NCBI RefSeq assembly: GCF_008973665.1
Contig: NZ_WACP01000008.1
Span: forward strand, 199,752-263,751
Origin: Paenibacillus tengchongensis
Lineage (GTDB): Bacteria > Bacillota > Bacilli > Paenibacillales > Paenibacillaceae
Length of the DNA: 64,000 nt
Direction of reading: 5' to 3'
The translations under genes and the position numbers were made by a program. Positions 18,880 to 27,023 of this stretch are shown one piece after another. Numbering within the stretch: the stretch's first letter is position 1; the number at the start of each line of letters is the position of its first letter. A model generated the notes under the pieces. That model was not told where the DNA came from. It was given only the letters and a program-made list of their open reading frames with translations, and searched no databases.

Positions 18880-19141
18880 CCGCGTTCCTCCTTGTTGTCC
18901 GAAATGAAAACAAAAAGACGCCCTCATCCATGGGACGAGGAGCGTCAGCTCGCGGTGCCACCCAGGTTGACCCTCATCCCGGCAGGCAATTGCCATGCTG
19001 AAGGAGAAAGGGTCCTCTTTGGTCTTCGCGGTAACGGGCGAAACCCGGTAAACTTAGGGAACAACGGTTGCTGCAGATGCTCCGGTCGCAAACGCCTCAC
19101 GGTTGGATGCCGGTCATTGGCTTAATTGCGCTATAGTGTTG
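18880..19141 (-). ncRNA. T-box leader (serS), tRNA-sensing transcription attenuator
   Basis: The minus strand carries the T-box sequence TGGGTGGCACCGCGA (18950-18964 in reverse), which pairs with the uncharged tRNA acceptor end. It is followed by the competing terminator (GACGCTCCTCG...GAGGGCGTC then TTTTT, 18911-18946). Stem I lies upstream in about 19000-19140. The downstream gene predicts a serine specifier; I could not place the specifier codon securely by eye. Known mechanism: uncharged tRNA-Ser stabilises the antiterminator and permits serS transcription. Confidence 0.9.
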
Positions 19142-19147
19142 CCGTTT

Positions 19148-19176
19148 ATTATAGCTTAGCGATCAGTCGGGTGCAA
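19148..19176 (-). promoter_or_regulatory. SigA promoter of the T-box/serS unit
   Basis: On the minus strand TTGCAC (19171-19176) and TATAAT (19148-19153) are separated by exactly 17 bases, just upstream of the T-box stem I. Confidence 0.8.
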
Positions 19177-19299
19177 GGGGCAGGGCTGACATGTTTTGAC
19201 GAAGCTCATGGCTTTTGGTAGGATTATTACTAATTTGAAGTATTCATGCCCGGAGCGGCGGGTACATATATTTTTATATTTTACGGATGAGGTGAAGAT

Positions 19300-19854
19300 A
19301 TGGCTAAGGTTGTAGTGATTAACGGGACACCCTCTCTGGTATCGCGGATCAATGCCGTTATCGAGCATGCGGAGAGCAGGCTGAGTGAACAAGGTCTTGA
19401 AGTGGCGCGGATTAATGTGGCCGAGCTTCCGGCGGAGGATTTGATCCATACCCGGTTTGAGAGCGAGGATATCGTCAAAGCGAACGGGCTGGTGGCTGAG
19501 GCGGATGCGGTTGTGGTAGTAAGCCCTGTCTACAAGGCATCTTACACGGGGGTGTTAAAGACCTTTCTTGACCTTATTCCGCAAAAAGGCCTCGCCGGCA
19601 AAATCGCCCTTCCGCTCTTCATGGGCGGAAGTCTGGCGCACCTGCTGACGATTGATTATGCGCTGAAGCCGGTATTGTCTGTGCTGGGTGCCCGCCATAT
19701 TCTGGGGGGTGTCTATGCCGTCGATTCCCAGGTGACGCGGACTGATCAAGGTACAGTGGAACTGGCGGAGGAGCTGCAGCTGCGTCTGAACGCCGTGCTG
19801 GATGAGCTGGCGGAAGAGACCAAGCTGAAGGCAGAGCGGAAGCGGGCGGAGTAG
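19300..19854 (+). CDS. ssuE: NADPH-dependent FMN reductase (SsuE-like)
   Basis: Flavodoxin-fold reductase that reduces FMN with NADPH. In the SsuE/SsuD system it supplies reduced flavin for alkanesulfonate desulfonation. Seen: VVVINGTPSLVSR at the N-terminus (phosphate-binding loop), VVVVSPVYKASYTGVLKTFLDLIP (family block with the PxY motif) and PLFMGGSLAHLLTIDYALKPVL. Length 184. RBS GAGGTGA before ATG 19300. No ssuABCD genes are adjacent, so the sulfonate role is a family inference; a general FMN reductase role is also possible. Ends at its own terminator. Confidence 0.8.
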   Translation: MAKVVVINGTPSLVSRINAVIEHAESRLSEQGLEVARINVAELPAEDLIHTRFESEDIVKANGLVAEADAVVVVSPVYKASYTGVLKTFLDLIPQKGLAGKIALPLFMGGSLAHLLTIDYALKPVLSVLGARHILGGVYAVDSQVTRTDQGTVELAEELQLRLNAVLDELAEETKLKAERKRAE

Positions 19855-19912
19855 CCGGCAGTATTCGGAGATCGTCGAAAGCGTCCGGTGGAGACCGCAG
19901 TATTAAATAAAT

Positions 19913-19951
19913 GCCCCTATGTTCCGGGAAGTGCCGGAGATAGGGGCGTTT
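19913..19951 (+). terminator. Intrinsic terminator, probably shared by the convergent ssuE-like and nrdB genes
   Basis: GCCCCTAT (19913-19920) pairs with ATAGGGGC (19940-19947), with an inner CCGG/CCGG stem. TTTT follows on the plus strand, and an AT-rich tail follows on the minus strand. Confidence 0.8.
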
Positions 19952-20039
19952 TGCTGTGTGTTGCACCAATTATTGTCTGCTTTAGGGTGTGAATACATTT
20001 ATTTTGTACAATAGATTCCCATCCTAAGCCCTAAACGTC

Positions 20040-21071
20040 TTACAAATCGTCAAAGCCGTTGTCGTCGCTGGTCTTGCCGTAGTTACGGGACTTGGCTTCG
20101 AAAAAGTCCGTTTTGGTTGCGTTCAGCGCTTCGTCGGAGAATGGCTTGATCCACGGCATACAGTTGACGTCAACGCCTTGGTAGGCCTTCTCCAGCCCCA
20201 TCAGCGCGAGGCGTTTGTTGGCAATATATTTAATGTAGTCACCCAGTTCGTTCAAGTCGATGCCCTGCACATTGGTCAGGGTGTAGTGGGCCCAGTTCGT
20301 CTCCAGCTCGACCGCTCGGTCAATCGTGCGGTAGACGTAGTCCATGTTCTCCTTGGTGTTCAGCTCCGGGAAATCGGCCAGCAGCTGCTTGAATACTTCG
20401 GCGAAGAAGTAGCAGTGCTGGTTCTCGTCGCGCTGGATGTAGGAGATCATCTGGCTGGTTGCCATCATTTTCTGGTCACGGGCCAGGTTATAGAAGAAGG
20501 CGAAGGTACTGTAGAAGAAGATTCCCTCCAGAATCAGGTCGGCCACCAGCGCCCGGAAAAAGCTCTCCTTCGTCGGCGCATCACGGAAATCCTGGTAGAT
20601 CGCCGAGATGAACTGGTTGCGCTCCAGCAGCACAGGGTCATGCTTCCAATATTCAAAAATCTCCTTCTGCTCGCTCTCCGACACGATGGAGGACAGTACG
20701 TAGGAGTAGGATTGGTTATGCACCACTTCCTGCTGCCCGATGATAGCCGAGATCGCCTCCAGCGAGGAGTCGGTAAAATACCGCTTCACGTCGCCGACGA
20801 ACATCGTCTGCATCGAGTCCAGCACCGCCAACAGCGAAATGTTGATCTTGAATACGCGCTGCTCTTCGGCTTCCAGCCGCGGGAACTGCTGGGCGTCCTT
20901 CGACATCGGAATTTCGTCGGCGATCCAGTGATTCAGCAGCAGCACCTTGTACAGCTTGTACATATGCGGCATGCGGATATCGTTCCAGTTCAGAATGCCG
21001 GAGCATTCCCCGTCGATGATGCGGGTCGATTTATTCGGCGCTTCTGTATTAAAAATCTTTTGCAGTTGCAT
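20040..21071 (-). CDS. nrdB: Class I ribonucleotide reductase, beta (radical) subunit
   Basis: Supplies the tyrosyl radical for aerobic deoxyribonucleotide synthesis with the NrdA subunit. Seen in 343 residues: metal ligands D85 (VLDS), E115 and H118 (QQEVVHNQSY), E182 (ILEGIFFY), E216 and H219 (QRDENQH), and the radical tyrosine Y122. The numbering almost matches E. coli NrdB. The ligand set is complete, so the protein should be active; whether the metal is iron or manganese is not evident. Start ATG 21071 follows GGAGGGAA. It lies 132 bp downstream of nrdA on the same strand and is probably co-transcribed. Confidence 0.94.
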   Translation of the reverse strand: MQLQKIFNTEAPNKSTRIIDGECSGILNWNDIRMPHMYKLYKVLLLNHWIADEIPMSKDAQQFPRLEAEEQRVFKINISLLAVLDSMQTMFVGDVKRYFTDSSLEAISAIIGQQEVVHNQSYSYVLSSIVSESEQKEIFEYWKHDPVLLERNQFISAIYQDFRDAPTKESFFRALVADLILEGIFFYSTFAFFYNLARDQKMMATSQMISYIQRDENQHCYFFAEVFKQLLADFPELNTKENMDYVYRTIDRAVELETNWAHYTLTNVQGIDLNELGDYIKYIANKRLALMGLEKAYQGVDVNCMPWIKPFSDEALNATKTDFFEAKSRNYGKTSDDNGFDDL

Positions 21072-21203
21072 TCTATTTCCCTCCTATATATTGCGTGAAG
21101 CTGTTGTTGTTTTTTTGACTTGAGTGATGGAGCCGTGGAACGGAAGTCCAAACATTCCGTGGAATGGCGGATGTAGCACTCAATATTTATTAAAAAACTC
21201 GGA

Positions 21204-23546
21204 TCAGCTCGCGCAAGACTCGCACTCCTCAATGGTAAGCGCCCGGCTGCGCACATAATACGTCGATTTCAGGCCGCCCTTCCAGGCGTTCAGGTGCAGC
21301 TCCAGGAATTCGGTCGCCTTGATGTCCGGGCGTACGTACAGGTTGAAGCTCTGGGCCTGGTCGACATGGCGCTGGCGGGCCGAGGCCATGCGGATCGACC
21401 AGTTCTGGTCGATCATGAACGCCGTCTTGTAGTACCAGATCGTCTTCTCGGACAGGTCGGGAGCCGGATTGGCGATCTTGTAGGTGGTCTTCTCCTCGTA
21501 GGAGAGCAGCTCATACAGCGGATCGATGCTGGCCGTGGAGCCGGCGATGATCGAGGTCGAGCCGTTCGGGGCAATCGCGAACATCCAGGCGTTGCGGACG
21601 CCGTCTGCGGCCACCTGCGCCTGCAGCTCGCGCCACTGCGCCGTTGTCACGAATTTGCCCTCGCGTTCACCGCTGGTGTAGCCGCGCGAAGCGAAGTACG
21701 CGCCGGTCTCCCAGTCGGACCCGGCAAATTTCGGATAGCGGCCCTTCTCACGGGCCAGCTCCATGCTGGAGCGCACCACCAGGTAGTTGATGTGTTCGTA
21801 CAGGTGGTCGTTATACTCAACGGCTTCCTCGGACTCCCAGCGGATGCCTTCCAGCGCCAGCAGGTGATGCAGGCCGAAGGTGCCGAGGCCGACAGCACGG
21901 TACTGGCTGTTCGTGTACTGCGCCTGCAGCACTTCAATATTGTTGATATCAATGACATTATCAAGCATGCGCACCTGAATCGGCACCAGGCGCTCCAGCA
22001 CTCCGGCCGGTACGGCGCGGGCCAGGTGGATGGAATTCAGGTTGCAGACGACGAAGTCGCCGGGAATCTTTGAGATCACGATCCGGGTCTGTCCGTCCTT
22101 GGTCACCAGCTCCTCCTGCTCAACCACCGTAGCCGATTGGTTCTGCATAATCTCCGTGCAGAGATTGGAGGAGAACACCATGCCCTGGTGGCGGTTCGGA
22201 TTGGTCCGGTTAACCGTGTCGCGGTAGAACATGTATGGCGTGCCGGTCTCGAGCTGGGATTTCATAATCCGCTTCATAATGTCGATGGCCGGAACGGTAA
22301 TGCGCGAGAGATCCGGATTGGCCGAAGCTTCAGCGTATTTCTCGCGGAACGAGCCTTCGCCGAATTCCTCGTCATAGAAATCTTCAAGGCCGAGAGCGCG
22401 GCCGTTCTTGTCCTTCCAGCCCATGACCTTCTTCACTTCGTGCGGGCAGAACAGGTTCCAGGAGCCGCGTGCTTCCACTGCCTCCATGAACAGGTCGGGC
22501 AGGCAGACGCCGTGGAACACGTCATGCGCGCGCATCCGCTCGTCGCCGTTGTTCAGCTTCAGATCGAGAAAGGCCAGGATGTCCTTGTGGAACACATCTA
22601 GATAGACGGCCACAGCGCCTTTGCGCGTGCCAAGCTGGTCTACGCTGACGGCGGTGTTGTTCAGCTGGCGGATCCAGGGGATGACGCCGGAGCTCGTGTT
22701 CTTGTGGCCGCGGATGTCGGAGCCGCGCGCCCGCACCTTGCCGAGGTAGACACCGATGCCGCCGCCCATTTTGCTGAGCCGGGCCACATCCGTGTTGGAA
22801 TCGAAGATTCCCTCCAGCGAGTCGTCGACGGTGTCGATGAAGCAGCTGGAGAGCTGGCCGGCCACTTTTTTACCGGCGTTGGACATGGTTGGGGTCGCTG
22901 CGGTCATATACATGTTGCTCATCGCCCAGTACGCTTCCTTCACCAGCTCCATGCGCTTCTCTTCCGGCTCCTGGTGCATGAGGTACATGGCGATGACCAT
23001 GTAGCGCTCCTGCGGCAGCTCCATTACGCGTCCGTCGAAGTCGTGGGCCAGATAGCGTTCGGACAGAGTTAGCAGGCCAATATAATCAAACAGCAGGTCG
23101 CGTGAAGGGTCGATGCAGGCGCCGAGCTCGATTATCTGTTCCTTGGTGTAATGGGTCAGCAGCTCTTCGCGGTAGATCCCTTTCTTGACCATTTCGGTAA
23201 TCAGCGGGTACAGCTCGCCGTAAGGCTCATCCGGGTATGCCTTGTAGCGGCGGTTGACGGCGGCCTTCTTGTACAGGGAGGTTAGAAGAGAACGGGCGGC
23301 GGCAAATTTCCATTCCGGTTCTTCCTTGCTGACCAGCTCCAGGGCGCTCATGGTAAAAGCGTTGCTGATCTCCTCACCGCTCACTTCGTCGCGGCGCAGC
23401 TTGGTGTTCACTCCGCGCAGCAGGGTCTCTTTGTTTAACTGTTCAAGTCCATTCAGAATACGGTCGGCATAAACGGAGAGGCGCATAACGTCAAAGGCCA
23501 GCTGGCGGTTGTCGGGTTTCACTACGAGTTGCGGCATGGGGATCAT
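21204..23546 (-). CDS. nrdA: Class I ribonucleotide reductase, alpha (catalytic) subunit
   Basis: Reduces ribonucleoside diphosphates to deoxy forms. Seen: an N-terminal ATP-cone-like region (about 5-95), the catalytic barrel with SCFIDTVDDSLEGIF, the NLCTE active-site motif, PNGSTSIIAGSTASIDP, and the redox cysteine pair at the extreme C-terminus (C775 and C778, ending CESCAS). Length 780 residues. ATG 23546 directly abuts AAAGG, so the second in-frame ATG at 23537, about nine bases from AAAGGA, may be the real start. It follows nrdG after a 334-bp gap that contains a repeat element. It may be read through from the nrdD promoter or have its own; none was identified. Confidence 0.94.
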   Translation of the reverse strand: MIPMPQLVVKPDNRQLAFDVMRLSVYADRILNGLEQLNKETLLRGVNTKLRRDEVSGEEISNAFTMSALELVSKEEPEWKFAAARSLLTSLYKKAAVNRRYKAYPDEPYGELYPLITEMVKKGIYREELLTHYTKEQIIELGACIDPSRDLLFDYIGLLTLSERYLAHDFDGRVMELPQERYMVIAMYLMHQEPEEKRMELVKEAYWAMSNMYMTAATPTMSNAGKKVAGQLSSCFIDTVDDSLEGIFDSNTDVARLSKMGGGIGVYLGKVRARGSDIRGHKNTSSGVIPWIRQLNNTAVSVDQLGTRKGAVAVYLDVFHKDILAFLDLKLNNGDERMRAHDVFHGVCLPDLFMEAVEARGSWNLFCPHEVKKVMGWKDKNGRALGLEDFYDEEFGEGSFREKYAEASANPDLSRITVPAIDIMKRIMKSQLETGTPYMFYRDTVNRTNPNRHQGMVFSSNLCTEIMQNQSATVVEQEELVTKDGQTRIVISKIPGDFVVCNLNSIHLARAVPAGVLERLVPIQVRMLDNVIDINNIEVLQAQYTNSQYRAVGLGTFGLHHLLALEGIRWESEEAVEYNDHLYEHINYLVVRSSMELAREKGRYPKFAGSDWETGAYFASRGYTSGEREGKFVTTAQWRELQAQVAADGVRNAWMFAIAPNGSTSIIAGSTASIDPLYELLSYEEKTTYKIANPAPDLSEKTIWYYKTAFMIDQNWSIRMASARQRHVDQAQSFNLYVRPDIKATEFLELHLNAWKGGLKSTYYVRSRALTIEECESCAS

Positions 23547-23557
23547 CCTTTCGGTTT

Positions 23558-23774
23558 TATATAGATTGAACTGGTGATTTTATTGTTTTAGGAATTGACC
23601 ATGACTCCAAAGAATGTTTGGACTTTCGGCCGCTGTTGTCATCGGATTTCTAGATTTACATTACTTGCTGCGGTAGAAATCTGATGACAAAGGCGGACGC
23701 TATCGCTCCTACAGTTCCAAAATTCCCCTCCGTCACTCTTTCCTTAATCCTAAGTTTCAAGTTCAATCTATATA
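23558..23774. repeat. 217-bp MITE-like element between nrdG and nrdA
   Basis: Perfect 15-bp terminal inverted repeats, TATATAGATTGAACT (23558-23572) and its complement (23760-23774). Nested inside is a second inverted repeat (TTGTCATCGGATTTCTA near 23637-23653, against TAGAAATCTGATGACAA near 23680-23696) and the flanking pair TTTGGACTT/AGTTCCAAA. No reading frame is apparent. The layout resembles a non-autonomous transposable or REP-type hairpin element. It sits in the space where an nrdA promoter would be expected. The remainder of the gap, 23775-23880, is AT-rich with no feature seen. Confidence 0.65.
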
Positions 23775-23880
23775 TGTTTATTTTTTAATATCAAAAATTG
23801 AAATATATGGGCAAAAGAGATGCCAAGCAGAACTTGGCACACTCCTTATGAAAACTAACGTAATCGGCTATCCGTATCTT

Positions 23881-24396
23881 TTACAGTGCGGCAGGCTCCC
23901 AGAGCACAACCTCCGGGCCAGCGAGACTGGCCGGGATGTCGATAATCCGCTGGTTGCTGCTCCCCCGGTAAGGGAGGGTGGTGTCCTTCAAGTCTTCGAC
24001 GAAACGCCCGTCAATCACGACCTGGCACTGCGAGAGCAGCTTCCATTCCGGCGAAGAGGGATCGGCGGTCAATTCCTCGTAGGTGTATCCTGTGTAAATC
24101 CAGACGGAGAAGCCGGGCAGCGCAGCGCGCAGGTCATGGATGAAGCCTGCCGCTTCCTCCGCCGAGAAGAATGGGTCTCCGCCGGCCAGTGTCAGCCCGT
24201 CGAGCAGGGGATTGGCGGCGATGTCCGCGATAATCTCCTGCCGGCGCTGCGGGGTGAATGCTTCGCCGTAGTTGAAATTCCAGGTCTTCGGGTTGAAGCA
24301 GCCCGGGCAGCGGTGCCGGCAGCCGCTCAGGAAGAGGACGGCCCGCAGGCCTTCCCCTTCATTGATGGATTCCGGGTAGTAACCGCAGATGTTCAT
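23881..24396 (-). CDS. nrdG: Anaerobic ribonucleotide reductase activating protein (radical SAM)
   Basis: Radical-SAM activase that generates the glycyl radical on NrdD. Seen: the [4Fe-4S] motif CRHRCPGC (C26, C30, C33), the glycine-rich SAM-binding stretch LTLAGGDPFF, and the GFSVWIYTGYTYEEL block. Length 171, normal. ATG 24396 overlaps the nrdD stop by four bases (ATGA), indicating translational coupling. The pair is oxygen-sensitive, so this unit serves anaerobic growth. Confidence 0.94.
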   Translation of the reverse strand: MNICGYYPESINEGEGLRAVLFLSGCRHRCPGCFNPKTWNFNYGEAFTPQRRQEIIADIAANPLLDGLTLAGGDPFFSAEEAAGFIHDLRAALPGFSVWIYTGYTYEELTADPSSPEWKLLSQCQVVIDGRFVEDLKDTTLPYRGSSNQRIIDIPASLAGPEVVLWEPAAL

Positions 24397-26378
24397 AGAT
24401 GCTTCACGCGGTCCCTAACCTCGGCCTGCTTGGCGGCATTGAAGCGGGTCTGGTAATCGCCGGTCAGATAGCCGGTTACCCGGCGCAGCCGGCGGATGTG
24501 CGTCGTGTCCTCATGCGCGCCGCAGGAAGGGCAGTTTGTGCCGATAACCCCTTCATAGCCGCAGCCGGAGCAGCGGTCAATCGGGTGATTGATGCTGAAG
24601 TAGCTGATGTTCTGCTCCAGGGCATAGCGGATGATTTTGACAAAAGCGGATGGGTTGCTGCGGGCATTCCCGTTCAGCTCGACATAGGAGATGGCGCCCG
24701 CGTTGCAGTATTCATGGAACGGAGCCTCCAGGGCAATCTTCTGCGCCGCGCCCAGCTCATGGTACACAGGAACATGGAACGAGTTCGTATAATATTCGCG
24801 GTCGGTTACACCGGGAATGGCACCGAGCTGCTTGCGGTCCACCTTGGTGAACTTGCCGGACAGGCCCTCCGCCGGAGTGGCGAACAGGGTAATGTTCAGG
24901 TTCAGCTCGTCGCTCTTGCGGTCGCAGTATTCGCGCATGTGCCGGACAATGTTCAGCGCCTTGGCATGAATCTCCATATCCTCGGCATGGTGCTTGCCGT
25001 ACATCGCCTTCATGCATTCGGTCATGCCGATGAAGCCGATCGACAGGCTGCCGTGCTTCAGCAGCCCGCCGACCTGATCGTCGGAGCCAAGCTGCTCGCC
25101 GCCTTCCCAGACGCCTTCGCGCATCATGAAGTCGGAGGCTTTGGCTTTCTGGGAGGCCTGGATACGGTAGCGGTGCAGCAGACCTTCCAGGGCGATGTCC
25201 ATATAATAGTTCAAGTCTGCGTAGAAGCCGGCTTCGTCGGCTGCTAAGCGCCGTCCGGTCACGGTGCCGTGGGCGATGCCCAGGCGGACCAGGTTCAGTG
25301 TATTAAAGGAAAGGTTGCCTTTGCCGGAGCAGTGGTTGCGTCCGAAGCGGTCGCCCAGCACCCGTGTGCGGCAGCCCATGGTGGCGAATTCCGTATCCGG
25401 GTTGGCCGGATCGTAATATTGCAGATTCAGCGGCGCGTCCAGGTTGGCGAAGTTCGGATAGAGCCGGCGCGCGGAGCATTCCGCAGCCATCAGGAACAGC
25501 TCGTAGTTCGGATCACCCTGCTGCTGGTTAACGCCCTGCTTGCATTTGAAGATCTGGATCGGGAAGACCGGTGTCTCGCCGCTGCCAAGACCATTCATCG
25601 TTGCGGTCAGCAGGGAGCGGATGACGAGCTGGCCTTCCGGAGAGGTACAGGTTCCGTAATTGATGCTGGTGAACGGAATCTGTCCGCCCGAGCGGCTCGA
25701 CATCGTATTCAGGTTATGTATCATGCTCTCGGCTGCCTGCAGGGTTTCGGTCTCTGTCTCTTTCAGCGCGAAGCGGAAGGAACGCGGGTACTGCTCCGCC
25801 AGGTCGCTGCGGCTCATGGTAACCTCGCCGAGATGCGGACCGGCTTGTCCTTCCTCGAAATAGTCCAGGCCCTTGCGGAACAGCTTGGCGAACGATTTGG
25901 TGACATAAGGGGCGAGATCAAAGTCGAGCTTGTTGGCGGAGACTCCGCCGTATTGGGCATTTTGCTGGGACTGGAAAATAATCGCCACCAGCGACATGGC
26001 CGTCATAATCGAGTTCGGCGGGCGGACGCTGCCATTGCCGGTGTTGAAGCCTTCCCGGAGAAGCCGTTCAAACGGAATGAAGATACAGTTGGTCGTCCCG
26101 ATCGCGTATTGGTCCAGGTCATGGACATAGACGACATTATCCTTGATGGCCTGCACCAGCTGCGGCGGCATCGTGAAGTTCCGGGCGTACCATTTGGAGT
26201 ACTCACTGCCGAACTTGCTCATTTTGCCCGAGAAGCTCTCCCCGTTGAGATTGGCGTTCTCGCGCAGCAGATCCATATCCCGGCTGTCGATGATATCCCG
26301 TCCCAATTGAATTACTTCCTCCAAAAGCACCTCTTCGGCAGCCTGTTCCCCGTTATAACGTTTCTCCAGCAGCGTCAT
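24393..26378 (-). CDS. nrdD: Anaerobic (class III) ribonucleoside-triphosphate reductase
   Basis: Glycyl-radical enzyme reducing ribonucleoside triphosphates without oxygen. Seen in 661 residues: finger-loop cysteine in ATMGCRTRVLG, the C-terminal zinc site C603/C606/C616/C619 (CSGCGYEG...CPSCG), and the glycyl radical site G636 in RRVTGYLTGD. The N-terminus goes straight into the catalytic domain (MTLLEKRYNG...), so the N-terminal ATP-cone of E. coli-type NrdD is absent. ATG 26378 follows GGGGAGAG. The gene is preceded by NrdR boxes, a cobalamin riboswitch and a terminator, so transcription is likely shut off when adenosylcobalamin is plentiful. Confidence 0.95.
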   Translation of the reverse strand: MTLLEKRYNGEQAAEEVLLEEVIQLGRDIIDSRDMDLLRENANLNGESFSGKMSKFGSEYSKWYARNFTMPPQLVQAIKDNVVYVHDLDQYAIGTTNCIFIPFERLLREGFNTGNGSVRPPNSIMTAMSLVAIIFQSQQNAQYGGVSANKLDFDLAPYVTKSFAKLFRKGLDYFEEGQAGPHLGEVTMSRSDLAEQYPRSFRFALKETETETLQAAESMIHNLNTMSSRSGGQIPFTSINYGTCTSPEGQLVIRSLLTATMNGLGSGETPVFPIQIFKCKQGVNQQQGDPNYELFLMAAECSARRLYPNFANLDAPLNLQYYDPANPDTEFATMGCRTRVLGDRFGRNHCSGKGNLSFNTLNLVRLGIAHGTVTGRRLAADEAGFYADLNYYMDIALEGLLHRYRIQASQKAKASDFMMREGVWEGGEQLGSDDQVGGLLKHGSLSIGFIGMTECMKAMYGKHHAEDMEIHAKALNIVRHMREYCDRKSDELNLNITLFATPAEGLSGKFTKVDRKQLGAIPGVTDREYYTNSFHVPVYHELGAAQKIALEAPFHEYCNAGAISYVELNGNARSNPSAFVKIIRYALEQNISYFSINHPIDRCSGCGYEGVIGTNCPSCGAHEDTTHIRRLRRVTGYLTGDYQTRFNAAKQAEVRDRVKHL

Positions 26379-26420
26379 CTGTCGCTCTCTCCCCTCAGAA
26401 CATGTATGTATGATCTCATT

Positions 26421-26460
26421 AAAAAGGCATCTCCCGCCGGCGTTGGCTGGGAAATGCCCG
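26421..26460 (-). terminator. Attenuator (expression platform) of the nrdD cobalamin riboswitch
   Basis: On the minus strand GGCATTTCCC...GGGAGATGCC forms a long stem followed by TTTTT, 43 bases before the nrdD start. It is about 255 bases downstream of the aptamer, in the position expected for regulated premature termination, though unusually far. Confidence 0.8.
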
Positions 26461-26570
26461 ATGCGTAACAGAGAATATCTGTCCTTGATATTCGCTGGCT
26501 TGGCGATGGGAATACTGGGTGATGTAAACGCTCGAACGTAGTTTGCTCTATCCAGTCTATTCCCGCAGAA

Positions 26571-26616
26571 GCCTATATCTGAAGGTAATAATCGAGTATT
26601 GCCTTCAGGTATAGGC
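26571..26616 (-). other. 19-bp hairpin in the nrdD leader between aptamer and terminator
   Basis: Arms 26571-26589 and 26598-26616 (beginning GCCTATATCTGAAGG) pair over 19 positions with two G-U-type changes and an 8-base loop. No T-tract follows. It may act as a folding insulator, a pause or an antiterminator element; function unknown. Confidence 0.6.
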
Positions 26617-26716
26617 AGCCCCTTCCTCCCGATGGCTGGGCAGGCTGATCTGCGCTTGCAAGCCGCATGCGGACACCTCGCCCGTTCCTCGCAGGCTGTT
26701 ATTCGCGGTGTCGGCA

Positions 26717-26928
26717 GAAACAGGCAGGTCTCCTGGCTTCCGGTAATTCCTCCGGCGCCTTCCCGAAGAGGCTGTCTTCAGTGGCTGTGCCATTGCCGGA
26801 GGATGCCGCCGCATCAGGCTTGTTCTTTAGGCCTGGGGGCATCCGGTTACAGTGGCGGGACCGCAGCGGTATTGCACCGCGTTTCCCTATTAAGCTCGGA
26901 CTCTAGTAGAGAGTCAAGCACCTGTTTC
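26717..26928 (-). ncRNA. Adenosylcobalamin (B12) riboswitch aptamer upstream of nrdD
   Basis: The minus strand shows the B12 box AGCCAGGAGACCTGCCTG (26721-26738 in reverse), the core AATAGGGAAAC and the CCCGCCACTGTAACCGG region. P1 is closed by GAAACAGG (26921-26928) and CCTGTTTC (26717-26724). Known role: binding of adenosylcobalamin turns the downstream gene off. The first downstream gene is B12-independent nrdD, so the logic is repression of class III (and perhaps class I) reductase when the B12-dependent class II enzyme can work. Confidence 0.93.
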
Positions 26929-26943
26929 CACTATATTTTGTTG
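26928..26943 (-). promoter_or_regulatory. NrdR box 2, overlapping a TATAGT -10 hexamer
   Basis: The core CAAAATATAG on the minus strand fits the NrdR consensus core CwAtATaTwG with one change. It overlaps TATAGT, a good -10, immediately upstream of the riboswitch 5' end. Confidence 0.7.
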
Positions 26944-26959
26944 TGCTCATTTAAAGTTA

Positions 26960-26975
26960 ACCCAATATATTGTGT
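26960..26975 (-). promoter_or_regulatory. NrdR box 1
   Basis: ACACAATATATTGGGT on the minus strand matches the NrdR consensus acaCwAtATaTwGtgt at all but one position. Its centre is 32 bp (three helical turns) from box 2, the spacing typical of paired NrdR sites. NrdR represses ribonucleotide reductase genes in response to ATP/dATP. Confidence 0.8.
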
Positions 26976-27023
26976 TTGTAAACATGTTTTTGTGAGCCCA
27001 GGCGTGGAGCGGGCTGAGGGGGC

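Noticed and set aside
23558..23790. CTATATATG near the outer end of the MITE-like element as an NrdR box for nrdA
   Set aside because: The core is one base short of the CwAtATaTwG consensus, and it is explained by the terminal inverted repeat.
24399..26468. Long plus-strand frames opposite nrdD
   Set aside because: Antisense shadows in GC-rich DNA; nrdD carries the zinc site and glycyl radical motif on the minus strand.
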